Source: Oscarella lobularis (lineage: Eukaryota; Porifera; Homoscleromorpha; Homosclerophorida; Oscarellidae). Taken from it: DNA of 64,000 bases. Under the pieces are notes generated by a model that was not told where the DNA came from, made no database searches, and saw nothing but the letters and a program-made list of their open reading frames with translations. The DNA is taken from the NCBI RefSeq assembly GCF_947507565.1, contig NC_089190.1, positions 1,426,001 to 1,490,000 of the forward strand. Direction: 5' to 3'. This document shows positions 22,115-37,100 of the stretch, piece by piece (within the stretch, counting starts at the first letter, position 1; every line of letters starts with the position of its first letter). The position numbers were made by a program, and so were the translations under genes.

Positions 22115-25100
22115 TTACCAGATTTCCTTGAATTGCTCCGGCGAAATTCTTACGGTTAGTTGAGAGTGTCTGTGAAGCGTTCGTGCGTAGTTGATGTGCT
22201 GGGTGACCTGCGGACATTCGGAGCGTCACGTTGGAAAGGAGAAAGCGGCTCGGAACAGTACCTTCTTTGCTATCTTGAGCGATTCGCAACGAATCTGTTT
22301 CCTTCGCCAGCCCTTTTCTTGGTCTAGTACCGTCAGTTGAATATATGCTTTGGTTTTATTTCCTTCTGCGAGAAAAAAATTCGACTTTGCCCATCGCGAG
22401 ACCGATTCCGTACCTGTCTTCTCTTCCGCTTCGCATCGATTGACGTTCGAAACTTTGGCGCGAACGATGAGGTGATCCGTTCGCTTTCCGAAAACGAATA
22501 GCTCCTCGGATGACACTATGATGCACATCTTCTCCATTCCGAAACTCAGTCCCTCGTACGCAACTAATCTGCAAGACAAACGTGCGTAGAAACGACGCTA
22601 AAGAGCCTCGCTGTCTTCTCCTACAGTTCGCTTGAATCGCCCCCGTTCAGTTGAAGAAGAAATTCCCATCCTTGAGCCATCGCTGGAGAGTAGGGAGGCA
22701 ATACACCGCCCAAGCCAATGCAATAGCGTGGCCGTCGAATCGACGCCGGTTTTTCTGCCTTACTACTCGTCGTGCCTACACTCACAGCGGCAGCCGTGCT
22801 TGCAGCTAAGTCCAACACGCCGCCCACGGGCTTTGCCACAGTCCCCACGACGCCCTTCACTAGACCACTGAAGAATCCCTAAAACAAATCCATGCGGAAA
22901 AATATTCAAGTGGTCGCATAAAATTTCTGACCGTAACTCCTTTATTTACAGCTCCTTCAGCTGTTCGCGTAAACACGCTTGTCAAGCCTCCAACTATGCC
23001 GTGTCCGAGGCCTTGTATTCCAGCGACAAGATGCTCGCCGCTCGTTCTAGCAGTATCTTTAATTTGCGCTCTTTCTGCGCTGTATTCGTCGTCCATAGAT
23101 GCGACATCGAATGCACTCGAGACGGTACTAGTTATCTAATAAACCAAAAGATAAAAGAAAAGAAAGGCGTCGTTTTGATTATACGCGGGTATACTTTAGA
23201 AGCCGAATCCAAAACCCCATGAGTCACATTTTTTGCGAAGCCAATGACGTTGCCACGAGTCAAATTGTCAACTCCTGATGCAACGTCATTTAGTAGACCA
23301 AAGGGATTTCCTAGCATGTCAACTGATCCTAAAATACGTGCTGCTTGACTCGAAAATTGCTAAGAAAAACAAATCATTCAGCCTCGCTGCGACGTCTCAA
23401 CAACGAACCTTTGCGTAAAATTTTCGAATGATGTCCAGATAGGCACCAAGCGATTCAAACGAATGAGTGCGTTTAAGTGATTCTTGAAGGAGACGTAAAT
23501 TCAGATGTACTATGCAGTTGCGTAACTTACCCAATTTCATGGTGGCGTTTTCAAAATTTATCAGTGTTATTGCCAAGTACTTTTTAACTGCAGCCAAATC
23601 GTCGGGCAGATGCTTGACAGTCAGCACACTCAACGTCAACTTCAACGATTTGATCACGATGTCTCTGCAGTAGTAATGGGTAGCTGGCATAGAAGATGCA
23701 ATGCCAGGGGCACTGAGAACCAAAAACAAACAACGGTGCCTAAGCGTTCGTGTAACAAAATCACTACAACCTTTCGGAAACCGATGAGTGAAGTTGCTGC
23801 TCTTCTTTTGCCTGACTGTCGTCTTTACCGAGTCCGATGAATTGAGCGAATTTGAGTAGAAGCCGTTCGTCAATCTGCAGGCTCATGGGTTTCAGGAAGA
23901 CGTGCAATTCCTGTGTTTTGAACGACGCTTCAAAACAACATTCTAGCACTACGAAAAAATGCACACCTTGAATATTTCTACGCCTGGCTGAGTTGCTCTT
24001 CCTTTGACGACACGCAAGGAAAACGTTGACTTTTCCTTTGATGGCTTAGAAGACGGTGTTCGATAAAGAAGAGGCGATAGTGGACGATTTGTAACCAGCT
24101 GATTGTCAATCTAAACAGAGTTCAATAGCGTGCATAGATAATTCACTGGAGCGCAAAAAATTGCCTGAACGTGCTGCACGACTACTTCCAATGATTGCTC
24201 GCCTTTCAGATAGAGGTAGTTCGTCTAAATGCACTGTGGTTAACAGATGTTGATGTCGAGTGTATCTCGCTCTACTTCGAATCCGGTCAGAGTCACGTAA
24301 GCGATCTCTTCAGGAATGGAATTAATGACTGACAAACCAAGTCCACTTTCCAAATTGACTATAAACTGAGAACGAAAACGTGGCGATCGGCAAAGTCGAC
24401 TTACTCGATTAATAATCATAAATAACTAAACCTGGAAACTTGATTGCGGAAATATCAGCTCGGCGTCAGTGCTCGATTCTATTTGGCTGTCAAGAGAACG
24501 AGAAGAGAGTCGTTTCGGAAGAGAAACAGACGTTCGATGAGGCATCTAAAAGATGTACGTCACCAAGGCTTCACAACTCAATATCGACGACCGCATACCT
24601 TGTCTTGGATCTTGACAACGCGAATAGGACCCTCAGCCACGACTCTAAGAAGAACAATACTCGCACCACCGTTAGTCTCCACCCTTCGTTTTCTTACTGA
24701 ACTGACAGAGCACCGGTCCCGTCTTTCTGTTTTATTAGGCAAAGCACCTGCTCAGGCGGCGGCTTTTCTCCACCGATGCTACTCCCAGGACCCAACACAG
24801 CGTCACAACCTAACAAAAAGTCGCAAAGAGCAAAGAAACCGTGTACTTACTGACCATCTGTAAGATAGCCAGAAGGCTGAACGTAGGCACTTAGAAGATG
24901 ACTGGGATGAAGTCGTCCATCCTGCAGGAAACATTGTCAAAAACTAACTCAGTTGCAGACGACGTTCTCACTGCGTCGAACTTCCACGTTTGGGTCGAAA
25001 CTCTTTTCTCGTCGAGCCGACGTATGATTAGCGGAATATTCGACTTGCCCGCTTTTTCGTCGGTCACATCCAAAACCATCGTAGTTTGCGATCGAGACGA

Positions 25101-28100
25101 CGAGCTATCCGTCATTCTTGCCGATCCCATGTGTTCCAAGTTTCCGGCCGCCGTCATTCGCCACAGTTGCGACGCCCGATTCGCTTTGCGTCGCCTAAAT
25201 AGCACGGCCTTTCCTTGAGGAACGTCCAACACTAGCTCGTCAGTCGACGACTGAGTCAAATGACGCTGAGTGGCTCCAAGAGAGTGACCGCCGAATTTAG
25301 ACGAACTGGGTAAAAGAAACGAATATAGAAAGTTGATTGGAGTCAATGGAAATCCCATACGAATGCACAGTGCTTTTCACTGCTATGTAGACGTAATTCC
25401 TGTACGTGAGCGGCTCCTTTTCGCCGTACGTGTCAATGTTGTACGTCCGTTCTTTCCCGTCAGCGACAGATAAGCACAGTTTTCCCGGAAGAATGGTGTC
25501 ATCCCAAGCATAGGGAACTTTAAACAAAAGAAATAAATCATAAATAAAAAATGTAGTCTTCTACAATGCACCAGTTTGGGACGGCTTAATTTCGCGACGA
25601 AGACTGACGTCGGACGTCTGCTTCTGATAAAACGCGACAGGTATTGACTATACGAGAAGAGGTGCCTGGTACAGACCGATTGCATCAGAACAGACAACTA
25701 ACCTTTGATAAATTCTCAATTTTGAAAGGCGGAGGAGTTTGCCCGGTGCCAGAAATAACGACGTGATAGGTGGCGTCCTTAAGAGTGACCTCTACTCGAA
25801 CGAAGTAAGACATGTCGGAGGCTCCCCTGCGTATTTGATAAAGTATAAAAGACGACTTGCTATGCACTTCAACGCAACCTCATAATAACGTGAAACGAGC
25901 CGTCTTGAGTGATGTGAAATCCAGATGACCACCGACAGTGCGGTATTTCTTCGATCCTTAGAGAGCAAAAAATCAAGAAAAGATTTGCGAATGGTGTACT
26001 ATAAGCAAGCTCTACCGAATACACAACAGTTGATCCAAATCAACGCGACTCCAACTGTAGCTCGTCACCGAATTAGGCATGGCCACAGCAGGAGACGATG
26101 ACATCTAAGCAATCGTACGTTTACGTTCTGACTCTTTATCAGCGGAATAGATTTACCTGGTCGATTTCGTGTCTCTGAGCGTACGCCAAATTATGGCACG
26201 AGCGATTCAGCAAAAGAAAGCGCGTCACGAACGTAACGATTATGGTGTCGCGATAAACGCCAGAGCCATTTCGAGCCATGTAGCCTATTTCATAGACTCT
26301 GCGGAGATGCAGAGTGAGCAAGTGTACCGAATAAGGAGAATAGACTTACGCATCGGGTCTACCATAACCCTGTGAAACGTGAGCCTGAACAAATCCTCCC
26401 TCGCTCGTCGTAAGAGAAAATCCTCGACTCCTACACACAGGTAAGAACGTTTCGTTTCCATTTTGAGTCTTGAGTTTAAACTCGTCGTGTGGGCTTTACC
26501 ACAACGGCTGTCCGTCTTTCAGACTTGGACTGGCTCCGAGCCTTAGAGAGCACCTGAATCCACAAATAAAAAACGGAAAGACAAGCACCCCAACGAGCCA
26601 AGTCATACCTTTTACGTAAGTCTGGATTAGACAAGGAGAACAGAAGTGGCACCATACTCCTCGCCATTTCGTGTTCGGTGCCTTGTCCCGCTGATTCGGT
26701 CGTCGAGCCGTCTTGTCGAAAAACCAAGGGCAATCCCGTCTTATTCACTAGCCAAAATTGGCATACGATATAGACCTAGAGAAAAGGCGAGTCCAATGAA
26801 ACTTTTACAACTTCTACAAATTTATACGATGAGCGCTGTTCCGGATACGTGCGTCTTAGCAAACAGCCACAGCTCTCTGCTGTTTCCGTCCCACAGACTC
26901 AGCTTGACGAAGACGTCGTTCACCAGCGGAACAGTGACCTCTTCGGACTGAACGAAGGGATCGACGCTCACAGACAAACGGACGTCGCGGTCGGGATTGA
27001 CGGAGTAGAGCGATGCGTGCTTTCCGGCTCTGACCGATCGAACTTCCACGGGCAAGTCTTTTGTTGACACTTGCAGTTGCATATCGACTGGAAGCAAATT
27101 GTGAACGACGATAGGAGGCAAGAAGTCGATTGTGTGCCCCGTCGCGGCGACCGAGCGAGCCAGTCCGTCGCGTGAAGTCGTGCAGCAAAGTCTGCATAGA
27201 TAATAATAACAAGAGTCGACTAATAAGCTGACAATTGATTCACCTGAAAAGATTTTTTTCGTTTCCTATTTCAGGGCATTGAAGCGTTTTGTGTCTTTGG
27301 TCTGGCGTAATGACGCGTTTCCAGCTGAGAGTGGAATCCGAAAATGCGTATCCCATGCCAAAGGGTCGAACGCGTATCTCTCTCGTCGCCAAATGTAGTG
27401 GAATCGACGCGTGGCTCGCTGGCTCAACAGACGGGAGGTTGACTATATTATCATTAGGTCAAGCAGAGCGCGGCGATTTATGGCGATCAGTGTACCTCCT
27501 TCTGATTCAGAGTCTGGGCGAAGTGCTATCAGTTCGAGTGGAATTTCGAGTTTGTTTCGTACGACCAACGCTGAACGAACGTTGATGACTTTCACTGATT
27601 TAATGACGGAAATGGCAAAGACAACGTGGACGGGCTGATTGTCTCGATCCTACAGTGACCGAAGAATATGAGACCATACCAAAAAAACTCCATACATATT
27701 GCCTGACCGTAAACGATTCGGCATCGACGGCACTTTCTGACTCCTGCAAAGGTTTGACGTGCCGAAAAAAGATCCCCACCTTGTCAACCCAAACAGGAGG
27801 AGATATTTGCCGCCATCCGTCGACTTTCACTTCAAGCTGGTGAAGAACTGAACTCTAAATAGAAGAAATGTTTCTATATGGAGATAAGCAAAGAGCTTTT
27901 AGTCTCACTCGTTGGTATCGTCGCTTTGAATGCGTCTCGTACGCAAAATAGCATTCGTCACCCGGCACCACGGCACGCCATTGAGACGTCGTAACCGAGC
28001 CCAAACTCTCTTTCGACGAAGAAGAAGAAAAAGAGGAGGATTCCAATCGAGAGTCGACTCTCGACGGATTGACGATCGACGTAGCGAAGTGAAGCTGGCA

Positions 28101-31100
28101 GCCGGTGTTGTTACGAAGGAGAAACGGTTTGAACGGAATTCGCTTGCGACGCCGCTGCTTTGTCTCGTCCGATTGCCGCGTGAAGCGATCGTACTCCTCG
28201 CCCCAACGACGTCGGGTCGTCTTGATGAGATCGAGCAGAGAACTCGTCAAGTTCAATTCTAGTCGTTCGGGTGCTACAGTGCACAAGACATCGTCAGTAT
28301 CCCCTGAAGAATTCTCTATGGAGATACTTATTTACCTTCCACTTTCACAATCTTCCGCTGAGTTGATCCATCTGGTATGACGCTCCAGTTTGTAAAGCAG
28401 CTAAACATGCAATAGAACCAAGACATTTCGCTATTAGGTACGTACCTCCAGGGTTCGAGAAATGGCTCCCATGCGCCCAAGTTTTTGTTGTAGTAGTCCC
28501 CTAGCATCGTCACGGAAAGCTTGCCGCTTCCGCGATTTAGGAGTCTGTAGTAGAAATGCGCTTTTTTCATTGCTACTTCTATAAGAGGAGTGTCGGTCTC
28601 GTCGCAGTCATCGATGAGGGTGAACAGTAGAGACCCGCAACGAATCTAGAAACGAAACTTTTTACAACATTTTGAGCCATATTTCTACGCCCAACTTCAA
28701 TGCCAGCTGCCTCGATTTTGAATCGTTTTTCCGACTCTGATTTTTCGTCATCGACGACATCAACCACTTTGGCTTGTTCGTCGTAAGCGTTGTCGACAAG
28801 CCAATCGGCGGAGGCATTGAAATCTCCTTTCGTTCGAATCAACGCTTCTCGGCAGAGACGCGGAGAGTAGCCAAGCTGCTTGAGCCTCTTCAGCTTGAGA
28901 TCTATACATAGAGCACTGTCAGATGTATTTGCTCAATTCTATGACATTTTCACCGTCAACGTCGTCGTTTTCTTCTTCGTCTTCCGACACGATGTCATTG
29001 GAAAAGATTCCGCGTCCTTCCAGCTGGCTTTTAACGCTAGACGCGATGGCGAGAAAGAGCTCAAGATCGCGGTAGGACAAGCGAATATTGACATTCCGTT
29101 GAAAGAAAATCTAACAAAGAGAAGAATGAAGCTGTGCTACGTAAACAGATACAAACGGTATGAGGTGTAGAGAGAAGTGAGGCCCCCTTTCGCCACGTGG
29201 CTGCTACAAGGTCAAAAACGCGTTGTTTGACCCCTAGAAGATCAAAAAACGCGTTCTTTCGACTAATAGAACCTTTTTAAAAAAGTAAAAACTCGACACC
29301 CGATATCAAACCACACAGAAGACGGTGCTATGGAGGTTTATCCGATATCAGAATGCCTTGCTCTCGTCATTGCTAGGAAGGCAATCCATGCCCTTGTCAA
29401 GTTAGTATATTATCGGTAAACATAAATGAAGGGGTGGGTTAGACAGAACGGGTAAGGGCAGACTATTACGACCAACGAAAATGTAAAAGAGGGAAGGGGT
29501 ATGTGTGAGACGAAGTTAGATGCAGTTAGTGAAGGTCACTGCCAAAGCACCGAATATCGGTGTTGGCGGGAAGTGACGAATCAAGTGAGGAAATTGACCA
29601 GCCACCGGGCTATAATGGTCACACCTTGGGGAGAGTTACCTGCTCCCTTCTATCCTAGCTCTGAGAACTCTGATTGTTGATGTACGAGCTGGGTATATAT
29701 ACTCGAGAGGGCGGGGCTTCGTTCGCACAGCAGCTTTACAGCACGAAAACGCGCGTCGTTTCGACTAGAGAATCAGTGCGAATCGACTGAAAATTCGATT
29801 CTGCTACCGTTTCGAGCAAAATTTCGCCGCGATTCGGTTTCTGTACGCGAGAAAACGGTGAACGGAGGAGGAGCTAACAGAAAATGACATCATTGTATGA
29901 CATCATTGTCTGATGTAAGAGGATACGCAATACGCTACGAAACGCGTACTAAGACTCCTAACTACAAGCAAAAGCACGAAATCGGTTACGGAGAGAATTC
30001 TACTTCGTTCTAGAATCGGTCGGTTGCTATTCGGACGCGAAAAGCGAACGTAAACGTGCAGTGACGTTGTGCTTGGTCAGCAAAAGTCAAGCAAGATGTC
30101 TGCCGGCTCTCGAACAAACTGAGCGAACGTTGGCGAGCAATCTTTAGCGTTTCTCTGACTCTTAGCAAGCCTTTGACTACACTATATGCTCGCATTTGCG
30201 AACCGAACGACGAGCGAGAGAATCGCTCTCAAACGCACGGCAATATGGCCGCCGCTTTCACCGAGCAGATCTCTTTGCTCGTCGTTTCACTGCAGAAACA
30301 CGAACGAGGGGGTTGGTAGAAAAATCGGAGAGACGCGAGACACCCATTATATCAGTAGACGTCTCTTAGGAGAGTACTCTCGTAGACCAATCGTTCTCTA
30401 CCTACGACGTTTAGTCGGCTGTTGTAGGGAGAGGGGGGAGGGAGAGAGAGAGACAAACTATGTCTAGACTTCGGGGCCAAAGGTGCCTTAATTAATTAAT
30501 TAAAACGCTTGAACTGTACCTCTAAATCCGGTAATGATTCGTCGCTCCCTTGCTTCGCCTGCTTGCTTGGCTCGAGACTGATGGCGAGTTCAGCCGGATC
30601 AATGATAGAGAGTGCAGTATCGTCTTCATTTCCTAAGCAGCACGAAAACAATTCGATGTCCGACAGAGTCATCGACAAGCCTCGCTTCGTAGTTTCCAAA
30701 ACGTTTGACGTCATTACCAGCGTCCACTTCAGAAAGAACACTCGCCGTTTTCGTTAGGCTCTCAAACAGATATCTTACCTTCAGTATAATAGCGTTGCAA
30801 TCTCTCTCATTCGCATTCTGAACGACAACAAAGTCCGTTCGAGTGACACTCATGCTAATATCCAACGGTTTCTTGGGCTTTTCGACGACAGTCACTACTG
30901 GGCGATCTTCTTTCGCCGCAGCCTGATAGTCTACTTCATCAACGTCGACGTCGTCCCTCGTGCGCTCGCTCGGCTTCTCCAGCAAGAAATCCTTAACGGC
31001 GAGCAGCCAGTCAACGATGACGTACAGTCGAGCTCGGTGCAAAACGATCGTCGCCTTGTCGCGTTTCTCAGACATCGAGAACGATATTTCCAACTGAGGA

Positions 31101-34100
31101 GTCGAGCTCGAACCCGTCGGATCGTTGGGGCTGAGAATTTCCGTGAACACGTTCGCCGTAGACGCCGTCTCGACGGATCCCACTTGACGTACGTCGTTCG
31201 CAGTGAGCGCCATTGACGACAAATTGACAGTTTTGGATTGATTGGAATGCGTTTTGACGTGCAATTGGGATCGTTCGAGGTTGAATTGAGCGAGCGAGAC
31301 GCGAGCGGATTCCGAACCGAGAAGGGCGAGCTCGTGCGTGACGACGAGCTCGACACTGACATTCACTAGAGTCATCGTCAAATCGACGACGACCCAACTG
31401 CCGTCAAAGCTCGGCTAAATAGATCGAAGCTCAAAAAGAATAACGGATATTGAATGGGGGTCATCTGACCTGCAAAATAGGATCGACAACGATACCCTCT
31501 GGCCGTTTGAATTCGGACACGGGTTCGCCAATATTGTGATCAAGCATATCCTTTATGAGATCGTACTGCCACTTGTCGACAAGAAAGTGCACAGTGGATA
31601 GCTGTCCGTCAATAAGAAACTCTGGTGCTATAACATAAAAAAACAACTACACGTAGAATTTCTTATTTCTTGACTACGACTTTTCGTACCGTTCTTGCTT
31701 AGATCCTTGCAAAGATTTCGTTCTATCTTTAAATTTAGTTGGCACTTGTCAGCCAATACGCGTCCGCCTCGTTTCTCAAACGCAACCGGCCGACCTTGAC
31801 TCTCGCTCATTTTCCGAGCCGTGAAAACGTTCACGTCTGACAGCGACAAGTCGATGCAGTCCAAGAGACACGGACCCGTAAATCGTCCTCTCATCCACGA
31901 TCGATGCTCTTCGGCGGCGTCAGTTGACGTCAGCGGTACTTCTTCCGTCATCGCATATCCGTACGTCGTAGGCTCGGCCGTCGAAGTCGACCCACCTCGC
32001 TTCGTCGCTTTCGAATTCAACGTCGATTCGTCGTCGGCGAACAGAAATCGATTCGCCGCTTTCAAGTGTCCCAATTCCAAGACGATGACGTCGGTCGACG
32101 AAGAACTGCGAGGAAAGACGATCTCCGGTCGATCGGCCTCGATGTCGAGAGCGATCCTAGGCGATCGAGTGGGACCCTGGTAGTCGAGATTATCATCGGC
32201 GTCGGCTTTCATGCGCTGATACGCGTCCATCGTTTGAACGAAGTGCTCGCAGAAGGCAATCGTTTCCTTGAGAAAGCGCTGCGTATGAACGTATCGCACC
32301 TTGGGCGCTTCGAGCTTGACGCGAATGTCGAAGGATCGCTTGAGATCCCAGTCCGGTTCCGCGTACTTGGTGATGGCGAAAACGAAAGGACGATCCGTCG
32401 TTCCGAAACGCTCGCCGTAGACGACGCCGTTCGGCGACAGGTCGACCAAGCGAGCCGATCGAAGCTGACCGGACAGCTCTTTGTAGCCGTCTCGCATTTT
32501 GACGATCGCGTCGACGCCGGAAATGGCGGCACGGGCGAGCTGGTAGTCGTCTTTGTTCATCGTCAGACTGAGAGAAGCGATGCGAAGGTTGACGTTCGTG
32601 TCGACCGGCTCTTTGGGCTTGCTCGGCGGATGGGACGGCGTCGATTTCTTCTTGACGAAATCGGGGTTGTCCGGCACGCCGATGCCGAAGAAGTCCAATA
32701 GAATCACCCACGTTTGCAGGTTCACGGTCAGTTGTAGCATGTCAAAATCGACGTCAACCATACGGCCAATCTAAAATAAGTAAAAGATCGCTTGTTGATA
32801 GAAGTGGGGCCCACGAGTTTGACTTACGGAATTATAACGTGATTGAAAATCGGGGTCGTCCTTAGTCACTAAAATAGCGTCGATTTTCACTAGATCAAGA
32901 TTTTCCTCCGCCTTTTTCTTATGTACTGGTGATACGGACAGATCGCCCGTCCTGAGAGCGTGGCTCGTGTTGTCGCCTCGAGACGGCGACGAAATTGGCG
33001 ACGACGCGACGGGCAGCGAACGAAAGGGATTTAATATTGGCTTTCCTAACGACTGGAACAAGAGGGGACCGTATCCAGCGTTTCCCTTCACCTTTTGATA
33101 TCTCGACGACATGATGTATCGATTGGGCGTGCCGGCCTCTTGAAGGAGATCTTCGATCATCAGACTGCCGAGCTTCACTTGAAGATTCGTCACGTACGGC
33201 TTAGTCTTGTTGACGGTCAATCCCAAGTTCTCCAACGTAATTTCGACGATGTCCTCTTCGTTCAGTTTTCGCTCGTCGGGCGTGGACGACGAGACGGAGC
33301 CGCGCATGACGAACGTGAGACACGGAATAGAAACAGCGGCGACGAACATTAAGACGTTGTCCGGAGGAGGAGGAGACGGAGGAGACGGCGATAGCTCGGA
33401 ATCATCTCGAGGCGACAACGGCGGCGGCGTGGAATTGACCGGAGTCGCTGGCTCCTTATCCGACTTATCTCCAGTCACAAAATCGAGGGTGATCAGCGCT
33501 TGCTTCATTACCGGCTTAGATAAAGTGATTCGAGGCGACGTCGTCACTTCGCCGAGTACAGAAAGCGGAGGAAGTGCGACGTTCGACGAAGAGATGACGA
33601 TGTCGTCGACGTCGTCTAAGGGCGAAATTCCTTCGTCCATTGCGAAAATTTCCCCGCCCGATGACCTCTCCACTAGAGGACGATCGATTGTGAGTTTGAG
33701 ACTCGTTTTGTCGAGTATGGCCGGACTCTGTTCCGTGTCCATACCCATTGCCGTCTTCATCGATCCCTGCTCGTCCGCCGTCTCGTCGAGAGTGCATCGA
33801 AAGAGACGCATCTCCGTCAGTTGACACACGAGCCGATCGACGAAGTAGCCGTTCTCGTCGCTCCTAACGTAGTCGTTCGAAGCGGAAATGTGACCGAGAT
33901 AGGCGACAAACATATCGCGACTGTCGAGAGCCTTGGGCAAATAAACGACGGGACTCTTCATGTCAAAATCGAGATAGACCTTCGAAGGAAATCCTGACGA
34001 AGACTCGGACGGCCGCCCGTCGACGACGTCCTCCTCCTCCATTTCCACGGGCCCCCCGAAGGATTTCGATAAGTACACCATGCTCTCTTTGAGCGTTTCT

Positions 34101-37100
34101 TTTTGTCCGACGATTCCTTTGGCAACGCCGGCGGCCGCCGTGCTCAGCGACACCGCCGCTTGATCGGTGAAGTGATGAAAATCCGACGCGCACAGTTGAA
34201 GTTCGTTGAGAAACGGACGCGTGTGAAGATAGTGCATGGAAGCGAGTCGAGCCTTTACTTTGATCAATCCCGTTGTTTGATTGTCACCGGCCGGCTCGCT
34301 CGTCACCTCGAAGGATAAAGCTCGATCCGGAACGTCCACCGTTCCGTCGACATCCGCGGCGTCGCCGCCGCCGTCGTCATCCGGAGACGGCACGATGCCG
34401 ATGCGAAATATTTCCTTGTGCAGTCGGCCCTCGGGGACGTCGTTGAGGACTTGAACGCCGGTCAACGATCCGCTGACGTCGATGGAGCGACTCAGCGAGG
34501 CGCTGAGAAACAATTCGTGGAGCTGAATCGAGGCGACTTTGCGACCGATCGGAGTGCCCAACGAGCGACTTCCGACGCGATTCTCGTCGCGAACCAGTAG
34601 TATGCTCAAGCAAAAGAACTCCGCCGCGACTTCCGTCTTCACATTCTCTAAATTCTGAAAGCGGAGCTAAATGCGTCAAATCGTCTAAGGAAGAACTAGT
34701 TTTTCTACCTCGTTTCCTAGGTTTGCCTCTCTTGCAGCGACATCTTCAATCGTCCCACGGCGAGCCGGCCCTTCGTCGTTTTTCTCGTCGGGAAACGCTC
34801 GCTCGAAGAAACTCTTCAGCTCTACGACGGTTTCCTGATTGGCTGCGCAAACGATACTGCCTCAAACAAAACAAAACTATAATGAATAAAGTTGTACCGG
34901 TGACGTGAAGCGATTTAAACTTCAGGTCGATCGTACGACGCTTTCCCGATCCGGGAAGAACGACATCGTCCGGACAGTCGTCGGTGACTTGCATGAAATC
35001 TATAGTGAGAAGAGCGTCGGAGCTTTCTTCCTCGAAATCGTCGACGACCTGGGGCTCCGTCTCGCCCCAGGCAATTGTCTCTTGAACGGGACTCTGGGCT
35101 TCGACTACAAGAGTCCGAATCGAATCCAAGTGATCGGGATCGATGTCCTTTCGTGATCTGATGAGAAGTTCGTAGTCGCGACCGAACGTCTGGAGAGCGT
35201 CGACCATGACTAGATCCTGAAGGACGGCGCGCACGCGAACGTCATAGGGTCTCTGAACGAAGCTGACGCGTAGTCCGGCAAAACGTAGCTCGGAAATTAG
35301 GCGATCTACGTAGGAAGCGCTAAGACATATCAGTAGTAATAAGACATTTTCTTTACTTCGACTCTTTATTCCCAAGGTGACTTCTCCAACGGAAAATCGG
35401 GCGACCAATTGTCGTAATTCTACGAAAGCGTCCACGGGTTTCGTCGAATCAGAGATGCCTACACTGCTACTGGTGCTAAGTTAGTAAGACGTCTACATAG
35501 ACGAAGTGTCACAACCTTGTTCTGCTCTCAACTATGGCATTTGGATGGAGACTGTAAAAGGTTTCGTTTTCGTCGTCTAGATCTTCTGCAGCCCACTGAC
35601 TAACGTTCAGTGAGCCAGGAAGAGGAGATAAATCATCGTCATCTGAAAATATTTTTCACAGACGTAAAGAAGAAGGAAATTAAATACCGTATCTACTGTT
35701 GCTGGGCATTTTTCTTTCGTCTTGTTCGTCTTCAACCGACGACTTGTTCAAATTTTTTAGACAAGACGCCAAAGCTTGGAGCTGCGCGAGAAATTTGAAA
35801 GCGTTAAAGCGGCTCTGCTTTTCTGGAGACTGATTTGGTGACGTACCTTGCCCTCGTCTACCTGAATAGCTAAATTGGGAAGATTTCCGTATACAGACGC
35901 GTTGGGAATTTTCGAATCTCTTTTGTGTATGAGATATCTAGAATCGACGGTCAACTGAATTCGTTCTCGTCGCTACACCTGCCTTTCGAACTCGAGAGAT
36001 ATCGTGAATTTCTCTACAACGTGCAGGTCCCCTCTACCCAAGGTGTGGGCCCCCTTCCAGTCTTCGCCTTTGCAACCGACAAGAATTTGAAGATCAGCTG
36101 CCTCGATTTTGTACCTCAAATCGCTAAATATTCAAAGAACAACGACTTTTAGGGGGTCGCTTCTTACCTCTCATAGAGTCGTTTGGGCTTCCGAAGCTGA
36201 CTGGCTACACCGTCAAGCAAATCAACGGAGCTTCCATCAGGAGATTCGTCAGTTTCTCTTTCACAGGGAGGAGTCGAGGGTGGTGTCTCGAACTCGTCTA
36301 TGACGGCCTTAGACATCGACTTCTATGGGTTACGTATATACATACCATCAGATTCCTCTTCTTCTGCAGGTAGAATTCGTTCTGGAACCGACGAAAGTGC
36401 TTTCGAAAGGTCAACGGACCTCTGAGGAAGATTCCAGACGGAGAAATGACCCAAATCCAACACAACCTATTGATAGCGAACGCACTAAAAGTCCTAGTCT
36501 CGCTAAAGCGAACATACAACTCACCATTTTCTGTTTGCTGTCTGTAAAATCCTCCGGAAAGATAATATGCGGAGCGGCAATATTAAGACTTATTTCCCAC
36601 AGCTTGCTCCTTTTCGCCTCGGCGTGAGTCCACTGATCGAACGTCTGCTTCAATTCGGCTTTCGTGTCCGTCTTCAACTGTTCGTATCGCTGGCGAGCGA
36701 TTTTTCTCAGGCGACGCTCAGCACTCGACTCGGACGGTTGAAGGAAGCGCTTGATTTCATCCACTATCGCTCGATTGTAGACGAGATCGAGAGGCAAAGC
36801 GGAAATGGAAATTCGATAGTCGGCGTCGGACTCCGACGGATTCTTCTCGTATGATAGAGTGAAGAACGCGTCTTTGGAATGCGTGCCGTCGTCGCCTTTC
36901 GCCTCCTCGACTGTGTAGAGCCGTTGGAAGTGTCTCGAACTGTGTCGCTGGGGAAAGTTCTTGGACTTCTGCTGAGGAGCGATGAGCTTCGGAAAGAGCG
37001 TGCCTTCCGTTAGGAGATCCAGCTGCTGTATGCTGCCAAGCGATAGACTGACGGCCATCGATCCGTATCGAAGCTTCGTGTCTAAGCTCAGGCCGAGGTC

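Noticed and set aside
29168-30470. Terminal inverted repeats or TG...CA ends for the interspersed repeat
   Set aside because: GGCCCC-containing ends looked similar at first but do not align as inverted repeats, and no TG/CA termini with target duplication were found.
33207-33824. 205-aa plus-strand ORF
   Set aside because: Ser/Thr-rich shadow of a VPS13D exon; the opposite frame is conserved.
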